In this document: positions 46,593 to 58,260 of the stretch, in pieces
How positions within the stretch are numbered: position 1 is the first letter of the stretch
How the letters are laid out: each line of letters starts with the position of its first letter
DNA from: Dermanyssus gallinae
Lineage: Eukaryota > Arthropoda > Arachnida > Mesostigmata > Dermanyssidae
Reading direction: 5' to 3'
Assembly: GCA_003439945.1 (NCBI GenBank)
Contig: QVRM01007062.1
Span: 46,001-110,000 of the forward strand
DNA length: 64,000 bases
Notes under the pieces: model-generated
What the model was told of the DNA's origin: nothing
The model's database searches: none
What the model saw: the letters and a program-made list of their open reading frames with translations, nothing else
Made by a program: the position numbers and the translations under genes

Positions 46593-48030
46593 TCACGCTT
46601 GGCAATTATTCTCCAGCCGGATCTTTTCGCGCATGAGCCCGTCGAGGTATTTTAGGCCAGCACCCCAATTTGTCGTTGAGTCGACCATGTGCGTGACGAT
46701 CACTTGCGCGGTAGATGCCCGTAGGGTAAACGGTGAGCTATCGCGGTACGCAGACAACGCCGTGCATGTCTCAATTGTATGCGCGGAATCATCGGGCACT
46801 CCGGCGTCGCAGAGAACGCATATGTCCGTCGCAGCTTTTCCGATCTTCATCATGTACGCCTGGAACTGGCCATGTCCGCTCAGCGCCTGGGCAGCGTAGT
46901 ATGTCATTGGTGTCCCTGTGCCGTATACCACTTGAGCAAGTCCGTGATGAGGAAGCGTGTCCACGTGCCTCTCGTGTCTCTGGCAGGCGGGTGGGTCCAC
47001 ATCTCCGCCCAAGCGGCGAGTGCGGTCTCTCGAGCCTCGGTCCATTATATCTCTTCGTTTAATCTCCGCCTACTCCTCTCCTCCGCCAGCATGTCCCATG
47101 GAAGCAGGCATGCGAGAACAAGCAGGACGTCCGTGGAGACCGTCCGGTACGCCCGGCTAACCCGAATTGCCACACCCCGTTGGGAGCGGCGCAGAGCCTG
47201 GCGGGCTGTGACGGTCCTGAGTGCTAAGTCCGCCCACACTGACGCGGCATAGAGCGCGACCGCTTCTGCAACAGCAGCTAGTAGACGCCGTTTGGGATCG
47301 GACGCGCCTCCCTCCCGGGGTAGTATTCGGGCCAGGTTAGCCGATACTCTTGCCACCTTTTGCGTAACCTGCCTAATGTGAGGCAGGCCAGTTAGACCTG
47401 TGTCCAAGGTCACCCCTAGGTACCTGGCGTGGCGTGACGGCGTGAGAGCGTGCCCGTTAAGCTCCAGAGACATAGGCCCTATCCGCCTGCGTCCTGTTAG
47501 AAAAAGGGCCTCGGTTTTCTGTGGTGCTAACTCCAGGTGATGTCCAGTCATTCACCTGTTTATCCGGTCAAGAGCCGTGTTTGCCCGGGCCTCCAGGATA
47601 GTCCATGTGCGAGCGGTGACTACCAGTGCAAGATCATCCGCGTAGGCGATTGTCTCCACCCCATCCGGCAGGTCGTCGAGCCGCAAGACACCATCGTATA
47701 CCACGTTCCATAGAACTGGGCCGAGTACTGAGCCCTTAGGCACCCCCGCCGTAATTAGATGGGTTTCGCCTTGCGTGAGGAGTGTCCGCTCCTTCAGGTA
47801 CGATGATAGTATGCGCCGCAGGTACGGGGAGATCCCCTTCTGCTCGAGCGCACACATTATTGTCGACCAGTTGGCGGTGTTGAACGCATTGCGGACGTCC
47901 AGCAATATCAATAGCACGTAGTTGCGTGACCAGAGTGGCCGCTGCTGCTCGGCAACATCAATGTCTAGAAACGACCAAGAGGGCCAGCTTCCTGGAGGCT
48001 CGTAATCATATATCAGTAACCGACGCATCT
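46593..48030 (-). pseudogene. R1-like LINE relic (reverse transcriptase to C-terminal zinc motif)
   Basis: The minus strand reads LDVRNAFNTANW (motif A), GVPKGSVLGPVLWNVVYDGV (motif B), AYADDLALVV (catalytic centre), then INR, a stop, and MTGHHLELAPQKTEAL. The stop is TGA where the family has Trp, a single nonsense change in one frame. Next come YLGVTLDTGLTGLPHI and LAEERSRRRLN, then a frame shift near 47045, YYAAQALSGHGQFQAYM and the Cys/His motif CVLCDAGVPDDSAHTIETC. The 5' part (ORF1, AP endonuclease) is missing. The block order and the AxAL(S/T)GHGxFxxYL motif are typical of the R1 clade. Confidence 0.88.
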
Positions 48031-48039
48031 GTATTAAGA

Positions 48040-49815
48040 TAAGTGCAACACACTCAAGGCAAGAAGCCGCTTTGGTCCTTATTGAGACGCCAAACTCAAG
48101 TCGTCTTTAGTGAGTGTATAACGGACTGTCTAGGTGTCCGGGTAGAGCAAGTGGGGGAGTCGGTGTATTAAATGACAAGCTTTTTGGTCTAAAAACCTAC
48201 TACAAAGAAGTTAACTGTGCAGGTCTCACAGGAAACGCCATCAACAGGATTGCAGTACATTTTAGTTCAGAAGCAATACCAACACTGCTGGTGAATTTAT
48301 ATTATGCCTTGACATAGTGGACTTACAAAAAGTGACTGTACAATGTGATGTATGTCAGCTGTCGGCTTGACAAATCAAGATGTTTAATCAAGACGGTGTT
48401 ACTAATCAACGCATTGGCGTCTCTTGGTATGTGGATAATATTCACAGCTGGCACTTACCCGTTGCAGTAAAAATATCAGTTTAGTCGTAATCTAGTCGCA
48501 ATATCGCAAGCATTCTCGCATTCTTAATCTCGCCCGTCTAAAGTTTACTTCTCGAAGTTTTCTTTCAGCTGTGGTCAACGTGGAATCGTATGCTACCAGC
48601 ATTCAGAGTGTTATTACTGGTAGCGCTCGGCCGAAGCTCACCTTGGTACAATCAGCAGTAAGCTTCTTGCAAACATTATATTATTCAAGCATACATCCTA
48701 GAGAAAATCCCTGCGCTCTGCTTCACTACACTTTTAAATGCCGTGATGAAAACGTACTAACTACCCACGAAATGGAACCAGTTTCCTTAGCGTTTTCCGT
48801 AAGAGAAAAGAGAATGCGTTGGCTCGATCATCTTATCAAGATATCGCAAAGAAGAACACAATCTATAATATAAACTTCTATCCTAGTCCGTCGATTAGAA
48901 TTTTTGTAGGGTTAACAAAAAGCTGCCAGAGTCACAACATGGTTTCAGAAGGGGGCGGTTAACAATGGCAGCATGTGCGGTATTTTTTTATAACGCGTAG
49001 TTCCACGTTGCACGTACTTAAGTAACTTGCAACGTTATCATGCGAGCTTGCAGCATTACGTCAATCGGAGCAAGTTGGAGATCAATTTAATATAACAAAA
49101 GCAATGAAATTTTGACGTAGAGAAAAATGGGCTGAAACCGTCTTTGGTTGCGTTCAGGAACTATACAATGTGTCTCATATTTTTCCTACCTAGGAGTCAT
49201 ATTCGCCTCGAGGTACACATTTTAAAGAACATTGATGAAAACTTTGGAAAGGGCTACAATAGTTTCAGAAGATCCAAGACCCTCATAAACTATCAATTGA
49301 CGTTGTCTATTGAAGTTAAACTTTTGGACGCGTGACCAAAGACCACCTTTCCGAAGGTGGCGCTAAGAATTCACCGTACTACTCAACAGGTTAATCTATT
49401 TACTTTTTTTATTTTAGTGTCGTCCCCGCTATTTGTTGAGGATGTACAGAAGATCAAAAACGTTCTGTCAAAAACGGTAGTCTTCAACAGACGCATGTCT
49501 GAGTGGAAGAACGCGATGCTGTTTTATGAAACCGAGGCAATAGCGTGTAGTTCGCAAAAGCGCAACAATTAAGAGAATAGACACCTACTCGCAAGATTTG
49601 CTGCACATGGCGATCTGTCTTCAAAAGAAGTTCCATGAAGTCTCTTTGTTGTGCTTATGTAAACTCTGCGGGCGACGTTGTGATTTATATAATCTTCAAC
49701 CATGTGATAGAGCAGTTCCGCTGGCTCGACTTCTGGAACTGTGATGAATATGCATATATGTAAATATGTGTTTTCCCTCTACGCGCAAAATGTAAACCAT
49801 CGATAAGCCAATAAA
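48040..49815. other. No firm gene call; possible LINE scraps
   Basis: 48130-48310 (+) has GGVGVLNDKLFGLKTY...TLLVNLYY, faintly like an AP-endonuclease stretch. 48571-48873 (+) ends REKRMRWLDHLIKI, like the end of some LINE ORF2s. Neither is firm. Confidence 0.3.
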
Positions 49816-50186
49816 GCTAAGTAACTCTTACTGGCTTAGCTTTAACAAGTACAAGCAATATACAATGGCACAGCTGTGTTGCACATAAAGAGCTGACAGA
49901 TTGGGGCTTAGGCGGTTAAATGATATGTATTCTGCAGCCAACTGCGATTTTTCACCTTGTTTGTCTGCCTAAGCTATATTGTGTAGAAGCGCAGGTATAG
50001 TGATAACGTTGATACCACAGCTCCGCTTTGGTTATACTTCAAAACGACTGTTATTTCCGTTAAATAATTATGTTCACAGGTCGCCTTGCTGCGAGCTTTT
50101 GCGCTAATTATTATTCTGTTATTGAGGTGTCGTGCCGCGAGCAATTTTGTATTGAAGCCGGATCGTGCAGATTGTCGGGCGGTGCA

Positions 50187-50194
50187 TATAAATA
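50187..50194 (+). promoter_or_regulatory. TATA box, cuticular gene 3
   Basis: TATAAATA in the context GTGCATATAAATAGCGG, shared with genes 4 and 5; 82 nt upstream of the start codon. Confidence 0.8.
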
Positions 50195-50268
50195 GCGGAA
50201 TATCACCTGCAGACTGCACAACTATCTCACAGTTCATACTACGAACACATCAACCACTGAACGCAAAC

Positions 50269-50938
50269 ATGTTTGCTGTACGTATGCGCTGTCACACAGA
50301 AGTCGATTCTTGCAATTGTTTATTCTCTCTTTTGCTATCTAACAGTAAACTAAACAGCGTTTACCTCTCTTTAATTAACCTGAGTGCCTACTACTACTGC
50401 TGTAAAGAGCTGCGATGTCTTATTAGCCACGTCGGCGCACTTTATTAGCTCAAGGCACGTAAAACAAGTAGGACTTGTTGCACTCTGACGTGTGTAAAAA
50501 CGGAAAAACACTTACCCTGAGTAAATCTTCCTCTTACAGACGCTCGCCCTCGCCGTTCTTGGTGTCGCCGGAGTTAGCGGCGTTCACGTTGGAGGCCACG
50601 GTTATGGACACGTTGTTGCCGCTCCCGCTTACGGTCACGGCTACGGTGGTCACGCCATTGCCGCGCCCGTCGCCGCCTACGGCCACGGACACGGACACTA
50701 CGGTGCTGCCGTCGTTGCGGCGCCTCTGGCCAAGGTGGCTGCCGCCCCCGCTGTTGTAGCTACCTCGCACCAATATGTGACGAAGCACGTCGGTGCCCCC
50801 GCGGTTGTCGCTGCTAAGGTAGCGGCTCCCGTTGCAGTCGCCGCCCCCGTGGCCGTCGCTACGAAAGTGGCCGCCCCGGTCTACGCCCACGGACACGGCT
50901 ATGCCGGCTCCTACGGCGGTTACGGCCACGGATATTAG
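50269..50938 (+). CDS. Cuticular protein gene 3 (two exons)
   Basis: Exon 1 is 50269-50277 (Met-Phe-Ala), the donor GTACGT, the intron 262 nt ending TTACAG, and exon 2 50540-50938. The product is 135 aa. The signal peptide is MFATLALAVLGVAGVSG; the mature part has GHGYGH and AAPAYGHGYG repeats, AAPLAKVAAAPAVVATSHQY, then VTKHVGAPAVV and alternating KVAAPVAVAAP, ending GGYGHGY. It is a secreted low-complexity cuticular protein. Exon 2 has the same length (399 nt) as in genes 4 and 5 and differs from gene 5 at only about 13 positions, while the introns and flanks differ much more. The splice choice is supported by the same structure in all five genes. Confidence 0.9.
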
Positions 50939-50983
50939 AAGTGAATGATTCATGAATGTAAATATACCGATTGCGGCTAGTCG

Positions 50984-50989
50984 AATAAA
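50984..50989 (+). terminator. Polyadenylation signal, cuticular gene 3
   Basis: AATAAA in TCGAATAAAGAGTAAAGCTT, a block shared by the 3' ends of genes 3-5. Confidence 0.75.
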
Positions 50990-51489
50990 GAGTAAAGCTT
51001 ACAAACGAGCCACGATGTAAATTTGCTACACCCACATTGTCGGCAGCTTTGAGTGCCTGCTTCTAAGCAATCTCAAGCAACTGTCAGTTAAGGCGGCTAG
51101 AGCTCGTAACCATGCGAGGTTGGTTAGCATCTGTTAGCAACTATCAGTTAGCATGTTCGATGTGGAGAGAAGCAACCACTGGATGCTAAGCTTTAGAACC
51201 TTTGCTATGTGCATTCAGATACTACAAATTGGGTCGAAAAAAAAACAGAAAGTTAGTTTTTTTCTAGGTTTAAAAATGTATAAAGCTAAAGTTACATTTA
51301 CTATATGCCAAGGTGCGTTATTCATTTATTGAAATCATTCACGCAGTATTGTGATAAATGCATGGAGTCACAGGCTGCAGTCAAAGAACGTGGCATAGAC
51401 GTGCGCCAAGCGAACATCAAAGAGGCGTGTAAGCAGGTAGCCATTAGTAAGTGGATGTGCGTTCTAGTATTTTTTTGTTTCACTGCCAG

Positions 51490-53181
51490 TTTATTTTAGT
51501 TCTTTCTATCACGAACCTGAACCGATCTAGCTAACGGGCGCCTTCTTGAGCCTTGCGTTGTACATCATGGTAAATTAAATTGACGTGCTTCTCAGCAACA
51601 TTACGAGGCATAGTGGAAATGACTCACTGCTCCGGTATCATGGTGCGTTGTGAGTGTAACCTATATTGAATTAATGACAGAATCGGTAATTATCATGGTT
51701 TTGCATTTATTTAACGGATGATGCTTGACCATTGTTCTCATTAGTGTAATTAAGTTTTGCGTAACCTTGCATATTGTTTTGTCAAATGAGAGTATCTCTT
51801 TTTCAGCAAAGGTTCTCCATTTATTAAGAGGTCTAGAAACAGACTACATGAAGACTAAGGCTGTAAAATTTAGACGGGGGGGGGGGGGCGTGTCTGTCAA
51901 AGATTCTATACGTTGCGACGGCCAACCCGTGGAGTTTGTCAATTCTTTCCACAATCTGGTGCTTCGACTCTTATACTGCGCCACTATACGCGAACAACAT
52001 TCACTTCGCACATCGACAAGACAGTGCGCACAGTTCTAGTCTCTGGTCATGGGGAAGTAGCCGACGTCCAAGAACTGTCCGTCATAACGGCAATGGCAGT
52101 ATAGATTTGACATAGTATGAAAGGCACCTCACTCGGGCAAACTTTGATTTGCTCAAAAGGTGTTTTGCAATATACATGGAGCAAGTGCTTTGTTTATCAA
52201 TGCGGGGGAGAAGCTGTTTCGCGTACCTCACGTCGGACTGTGCACCGGCTGCTGCAGTAACTCGACTGATGTTGAAGGCGCCGCGTAAACACCATTCGAA
52301 CGCTTTGTTTTAGAATGGGGGAAATAAAGTTGATTCAGTTTATTTTAGTTCTTTCTATCACGAACCTAAACCGATCTAGCTAACGGGCGCCTTCTTGAGC
52401 CTTGCTTTGTACATCATGGTAAATTAAATTGACGTGCTTCTCAGCAACATTACAAGGCATAGTGGAGATGACTCACTGCTCCGGTATCATGGTGCGTTGT
52501 GAGTGTAACCTATATTAAATTAATGACAGAATCGGTAATTATCATGGTTTTGCATTTATTTAACGGATAGTGCTTGACCATTGCTCTCATTAGTGTAATT
52601 AAGTTTTGCGTAACCTTGCATATTGTTTTGTCAAATGAGAGTATCTCTTTTTCAGCAAAGGTTCTCCATGTCTTAAGAGGTCTAGAAACAGACTACATGA
52701 AGACTAAGGCTGTAAAATTCAGACGGGGGGCCGTGTCTGTCAAAGATTCTATACGTTGCGACGGCCAACCCGTAGAGTTTGTCAATTTTTTCCACAATCT
52801 GGTGCTTCGACTCTTATACTGCGCCACTATACGCGAACAACATTCACTTCGCACATCGACAAGACAGTGCGCACAGTTCTAGTCTCTGGTCATAGGGAAG
52901 TAGACGACGTCCAAGAACTGTCCGTCCTAACGGCAATGGCAGTATAGATTTGACATAGTATGAAAGACACCTCACTCGGGCAAACTTTAATTTGCTCAAA
53001 AGGTGTTTTGCAATATACATGGAGCAAGTGCTTTGTTTATCAATGCGGGGGAGAAGCTGTTTCGCGTACCTCACGTCGGACTGTGTACCGGCTGCTGCAG
53101 CAACTCGACTGATGTTGAAGGCGCCGCGTAAACACCATTCGAACGCTTTGTTTCAGAATGGGGGAAATAAAGTTGATTCAG
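51490..53181 (+). repeat. 849-bp tandem duplication containing LINE debris
   Basis: 51490-52338 is repeated at 52339-53181. The copies differ at few positions (for example an 11-G run at about 51878 against 6 G in copy 2). Each copy codes, in broken frames, KTKAVKFRRG, DSIRCDGQPVEFVNSF, TTFTSHIDKTVRT and QELSV.TAMAV, then EQVLCLSMRG, which is the post-YADD part of a LINE reverse transcriptase. Unit B (58760-59600) has only one copy. Confidence 0.85.
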
Positions 53182-54291
53182 TGCGGCGTGACATTGGCTA
53201 CCTAGATATACTCAGTGCCTCTCACGTGTGGTCTGATCGTGCATGTGGCAACCGTCATGTCTATGCCTGATATGTACATAGGTTATGGCTATTATCACCG
53301 GTCTGTCGAAGTACGATTTTCCACGAGAAGTGCATCTGTCGACTGTGCTCTTAAGCGTGTACAAAGAGTAAAATTACCAAACTGTGTTCGATCGATGTTG
53401 CAGGCCTGACATAGCTTTAGAAAATGTACGAACGCACGATAGCCAGCTCTCCTATAGAATGGTCAAGCATAACGTCGTGTTCACGAGAAAATTCAAGTTA
53501 CTTTGCAATCATGTTATGTAGAATCGTAGATGGGTACACAAATGATAGTCACAGAATATGCATTTGCCCGAATGTGTTTGTTTTGAGAGGTGTTTAAGGT
53601 CACAGAGGTTAATTTCGGTATAGAACGCAAAAGCTAAAGAATTAGACATTACTGAATATCAATATTTTCAAATCCTCTTCTGTACAACTATTTTGCTTCC
53701 TCTACTCAACGTTGGATGGTTTTCAAACAGACAAAACAGAATTTTCTCATTGATTTATCTGTAGAATAGCTGGTTCTCTTGCATTCGCACATTTTGTAAA
53801 ACTACGACAGGCCTGCAACATCGATCATCTCAACACACGAGTGCCGAGTGAGTGCCAAAAAATGGGCACGATTGGACATGCGCCAGACCCCAAAAGTTGA
53901 AGCACAAATACAGACTTACGTAATGAGTTGTAGTCCTTCCCTCACACAATGCCTTGAAAAACTCGCGGCTTGTTATACATCGCAACTGCTATGCCAAGAT
54001 GATACTATACAATGACAGAGTCTTTGGGCAAAAACCTTACACACACAACGGCTGCGATCGTGTCCTTCGAACTGGCAATAACCTGCAAGGCGTTAAGGCG
54101 TGCTTTTGAACCCAAAGTGCGTAGTGGAAATTTGCTCGTTTCAACCGCTTACAGCATTGCTAAGTCTGTATCACGTTATTAAAAAAAAGATTGATAGCCT
54201 AACAGGTTAATGCGTTTTGCAATCCTCCTAGAAAAACAAAGACTCAAAAATTAGATATCGAGCGTGCTGAGTATTGGTAAATGTTTGCTCG

Positions 54292-54305
<14 letters not shown>

Positions 54306-54338
<33 letters not shown>

Positions 54339-54551
54339 GAGCAAGGTGGCTTAGTGGCAAAGCCTTTGCCTTGCATTCGGGAGGACTGGGTTCGAACCCC
54401 AGACAGGCCACTCTTAAATTGGTTTGCATGGTTTCCAATTTAAAACAAGGTAAATGCCGGAGTGGAGTAAACTTAGCCATGACATGAAAAATCCGTACAC
54501 GGGCAATTGCCTTACGGGAAATCTTAAAAAAAATATATATATATATATATC
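54306..54551 (+). mobile_element. SINE-B insertion flanked by (TA)n
   Basis: The head ACCGAGCAAGGTGGCTTAGTGG (A box TGGCTTAGTGG) starts at 54335; the B box GGTTCGAACCCC follows; the body ends near 54530. (TA)n lies on both sides (54305-54336, 54532-54550). In unit B the matching place (about 61080-61095) lacks the insert and reads simply GTTTATATTTCCG, so this is a clean filled versus empty site in a short TATAT target. Confidence 0.85.
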
Positions 54552-54694
54552 CCTTCTGTCCGTTATTCCGGCACTGTCACGAAACAGACAGGAATCTTAT
54601 AATTGTATTTATTGCTGGTAGTCGCGTGTGATAGACCTCGCATAGATGAAGACAACATAACAACTTTCGTTTTAAGATTGCCATTACTCTTGTG

Positions 54695-54810
54695 AATAGC
54701 TAACTCTTGAGTATTTCCTGCGTTAGCCTCTGCCAACCCTAAAACATGACGTGCCCGGTCCGCATCTGCACCAATCATTAAAGGCGCTAATGAGTTGGTG
54801 ACAAACAAGC
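54695..54810 (-). pseudogene. RLE-domain scrap within the duplicated unit
   Basis: The minus strand reads VTNSLAPLMIGADADRARHV then LGLAEAN, matching TDSLAPSMVGGGA...AE of ORF2, then diverges. The homologous scrap in unit B is at about 61240-61350, so this insertion predates the duplication of the units. Confidence 0.6.
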
Positions 54811-55310
54811 ATGCGACCACGTTCAAAGGGAGATAAGAGTAAGGCAATTAGGTATTTTCTCATCGTCTCTGGAAAGACCTGCTGATTTCATTATGTATGA
54901 AAAGCCGGCAGGTTTTAATGCCAAACTTAATATGTCATTTAGAGTTGAGTGACCGGCCTACACTTCGCGAACAGGGTACGGCTTATAACCGGGGTGCGGC
55001 TCCTTGAATATTAGCAGCTCAGCTTTGTAAACTTTGATTGAAGGGGCTCAATGTACCAATGTGTTATTTGGTTCTCTTGCAAAAGAGCTATCCAATCATT
55101 GTGGTTCGCGTAGTTCTCAGCCGAGGAATTGTATAAAGACCACTATCTTTCAGGCAGTCTTTGAAATTCTCTACTGCAGACATTATACCTCTCACTGTCC
55201 AGTTAAGCTTTAATCTGTTTATAGCCTAAGTCATGAAAGACACCACAGGAGGCCTTGCCGTCATAAGCGCCGATAATATACGAAAAAATCTTCTAACTTA
55301 CGGAAAAATT

Positions 55311-55344
<34 letters not shown>

Positions 55345-55462
55345 GACTTGTGAAAGCTGAAAAACCGCGTCCGGTATACCCAACTGTCCATTTAAATCGG
55401 AAGCATTACTTGTTTCCCTGCATCAGTAATTAACTTCAGATTTAGTATGAAAGTCTGTAAAA

Positions 55463-55940
55463 CTACTGAATATTGCAGGGCCAGCGATAGTCTCCTCTCT
55501 TTTCCGATCAAGGAACAATGCCATCGCGCTATTAGACGAGGCCGGCATTTGTCAGTACAAGGAACTGAAAAACCGTCTAGTTTACCTTATGACTTCTACT
55601 CAACCACATGTAGAAGATCTAGTAACTAGATTCCGTCTCTCAGAAACCGCTGCTCTTATTCAATTTAGAGAAAACTTTATGAAGAAAGTTCGAGCAGTTC
55701 CCGGAAGCTTCTTTAATTCGCCAGCAATGATCACACAGAACTGGCAGAGACCACTACAACCCAACCGACATCTCGTGACCCGCTATTCCCTTCACGGGTT
55801 TCACCATAAACTCTGCCATCGAAGAGGCTTCCACGATCCTGATGTCGGCTGTGTGTGCCGTTTATGTAACCAGCCGTGCCCTATCTACCATCTCGATACC
55901 TGTCAGAGAGCTATTTCTCTTACGCAGTTAGCTCGATGAT
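55463..55940 (+). pseudogene. C-terminal fragment of the APE-type LINE family seen at 30368-32193
   Basis: LKNRLVYLMTSTQPHVEDL, LVTRYSLHGFHHKLC and GFHDPDVGCVCRLCNQPC line up with ARNRLVYLLTDTP, VTRFAVHGFHHVLC and FHDPSDSCVCQRCKLPC of the minus-strand LINE at 30368-32193. One frame shift occurs near 55600. It is part of a block (55463-57115) that interrupts the junction between units A and B. Confidence 0.8.
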
Positions 55941-56079
55941 ATTTTATTACTTATCTATAAACATGTGTTTTATTACAATGATCTATATATATACATATCA
56001 TACATATCGTGCAATAAATAAATGATGAAAGTACAAGGAACTCAAGAGACGCCTGTACAAGGAGCTAAAACAGTTTTCA

Positions 56080-57025
56080 GGGGCGCTCCGGATTACCCTT
56101 GATTCAACATAACTGGAGCGCATTCTAATACGGCCGAAGTGATTCGCGGCAAACTTGCGGGCGCTATTGACGACTCCACAAAGGCTCACATTCGAGCGGC
56201 CGCTGCTAAAGGAGATCTAGAGCCTGGTTGCATACGCTTTTAAGTGCCCCACTGGGCACTCTCCTGGGCAACGAAGCAACCCGAATTAGGGTAGGTTTTT
56301 CGTCTTGGCTGTGATCTTGTCTTCCCGTATCAATGTAAATGTGGCCACGCCTTTGGCAAATTAGCCCATCACAGGTTATCGTGCATAATGAGTGCGGGAC
56401 GGCGGACCAGGCATGCCGGCTTTAACGACACCTTCGGTCAAGCGCTTCGGTCAAGTGGATTCCCCTGCTCTCTAGAGCCCCAGGGTCTCTTTGCCGACAA
56501 TGGTAAGCGCCTGAGTGGCATGGCCCTTACTCCCTTCAGTAGAGGCAGGCTACGCTGGTAGTCGAGCCCGGTGGCGTGGTGGCATGCGTCTGTGCCTTGC
56601 GACCGGAGGAGACACATAGCTGCGCGAGTTCGAGCCCCACCGTTGCAAATTTGTATTTATGGGGGTCCGTCTATGAAGCAATGCGAAAAGCAGTACCATA
56701 GACGTTAAATCTTGGCTGAGAGTAGGCCCCATGAAACTAAGGCTACGCTGGTAATCTAACAGAGACAAGGAAGCTCGCAAAATACGCGTGGGGGTTACTC
56801 ATATGAGTTTCAACCGCTAACATTCGTGACCTTGGGTGGCCCAGGAAACCTCACTCGCAAACTTCTTCACATAGTCGGTGAGCAGCTGAACCTCGCAACC
56901 GGAGACAAGGGATCCGCGGCTTTCTTGAGACAGCGCCTCGACCTCAACGTCCAACGCGGAAAGGCGGAGTCCGTCCGCGGCACACTGCTAACGTGGTCCC
57001 AACCCACTCTGTACGAGATAGAGTA
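56080..57025 (+). pseudogene. RLE retroelement 3' half, interrupted by SINE-A
   Basis: Frames match ORF2 from about residue 715 on: NWSAF, SAPLGTLLGNEATRIRVGF, then YQCKCGHAFGKLAHHRLSC (CCHC), MSAGRRTRHAGFNDTFGQAL and RLSGMALTPFSRGRL. The first RLE catalytic motif has lost its Asp (RPDG became RLSG). SINE-A interrupts at 56560, and the element resumes with TLGGPGNLTRKLLHIVG, RQRLDLNVQRG and TWSQPTLYEIE, stop, then a 3' UTR to about 57115. Frame shifts confirm that it is dead. Confidence 0.85.
56547..56753 (+). mobile_element. SINE-A copy 3 with 14-bp target duplication
   Basis: Starts GTCGAGCCCGGTGGCGTGG at 56561, with B box GTTCGAGCCCC, and ends after TCTTGGCTGAGAGTAG plus a short tail. Perfect direct repeats AGGCTACGCTGGTA lie at 56547-56560 and 56740-56753. 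It is nested in an RLE retroelement relic, so it is younger than that relic. Confidence 0.93.
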
Positions 57026-57480
57026 ATATTCTCAGTGCACACCTTCTCGGGAGACAAGTGTCGCTCCATTAGTAGTCTTAATAAAAACATATGCGTTCTA
57101 TACTTGAAAAAAATACTAAGTATCTAAGTAACTGTTCTACCATTGCACACCGCACACACATGCCGCTCAGATGCAGTTAATAGATAGTGACATAGGCGGT
57201 TAAGTTACACGCAAACTACAGCCAAGTGCGACTGTAAGCCTGTGTTTGTCCGTCCAGGCTATAATGTGCAGAGACGCATGTCTATCGGTAACGTTGATAA
57301 AATAGTGTCGCTTTGGAACATGCTGCAAGATGACCGCTCTTTCTGGTAAATAATTATCTTGACAGGCACATTCGCTTCGTTGTGAGCTTTTGCGATAATG
57401 ATTCTGTCTTTGAGGTGTTGCCCCGCAGGCAATTTCGGGAATGTATCGAAGCCGGATCATGCGGATTGTCGGGCGGTGCA

Positions 57481-57488
57481 TATAAATA
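57481..57488 (+). promoter_or_regulatory. TATA box, cuticular gene 4
   Basis: TATAAATA, 73 nt upstream of the start codon, in the conserved GTGCATATAAATAGCGG context. Confidence 0.8.
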
Positions 57489-57553
57489 GCGGTATCACCC
57501 GCAGTCTGCACAATCATCTTACAGTTCATACTACGAACACATCAACCACAAAC

Positions 57554-58209
57554 ATGTTCGCTGTACGTATACCCTGTAATACAGACATCAATTCTAATAT
57601 TATGTAAAACTCTGTTTTGCCATTTAAGTGCCAGCTAAATAGCATCGATCTCCCTTTAATTAACCTGAGTGTCTGTTACTGCTGCAATCAGTTTATATTT
57701 TTTATTATCTGATTCATTACGTTGCTAGCTCAAACAACGTAATACGACTAAAACTTTCTGCCGAGTGTAAAAAGAAAAACATTTACCCTGAGTGAATCTT
57801 GCTCTTACAGACGCTCGCCCTCGCCGTCCTTGGTGTTGCCGGAGTCAGCGGCATTCCCGTTGGAGGCCATGGTTACGGACACGCCGTTGCCGCTCCCGCT
57901 TACGGTCACGGCTACGCCGGTCACGCCATTGCCGCGCCCGTCGCCGCCTACGGCCACGGACACGGACACTACGGTGCTGCCGTCGTTGCGGCGCCTGTGG
58001 CCAAGGTGGCTGCCGCCCCAGCTGTTGTAGCTACCTCGCACCAATACGTGACGAAGCACGTCGGTGCCCCCGCGGTTGTTGCTGCTAAGGTAGCGGCTCC
58101 CGTTGCAGTCGCCGCCCCCGTGGCCGTCGCTACGAAGGTGGCCGCCCCGGTCTACGCCCACGGACACGGCTATGCCGGCTCCTTCGGCGGTTACGGCCAC
58201 GGATATTAA
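57554..58209 (+). CDS. Cuticular protein gene 4 (two exons)
   Basis: Exon 1 is 57554-57562 (Met-Phe-Ala), the donor GTACGT, the intron 248 nt ending TTACAG, and exon 2 57811-58209. It encodes a 135-aa secreted cuticular protein with the same plan as genes 3 and 5. Differences from gene 3 are few, for example GIPVGGHGYGHAV at the mature N-terminus and AGSFGGYGHGY at the C-terminus. Its stop is TAA where genes 3 and 5 have TAG. The open frame can be read upstream through the acceptor as Leu-Leu-Gln, but the intron boundaries and the proper signal peptide argue for the spliced start. Confidence 0.9.
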
Positions 58210-58254
58210 AAGGGACTGATTTGTGAATGTAAATATACTGATTGCGGCTAGTCG

Positions 58255-58260
58255 AATAAA
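58255..58260 (+). terminator. Polyadenylation signal, cuticular gene 4
   Basis: AATAAA in the shared TCGAATAAAGAGTAAAGCTT block. Confidence 0.75.

Larger units (their letters stand above)
49818..55443 (+). repeat. Tandem unit A of the cuticular-gene array
   Basis: Homologous in order to 57126-61925 and 61925-63570: upstream region, promoter, two-exon cuticular gene, 3' flank, LINE debris, and the blocks around 53820-55440. It differs from the next unit by an internal 849-bp duplication and by a SINE-B insertion. Confidence 0.8.

Noticed and set aside
54335..54412. Functional tRNA gene (good A and B boxes)
   Set aside because: The acceptor-stem ends do not pair, and related copies at 2931 and 745 share non-tRNA body sequence, so it is a SINE head.
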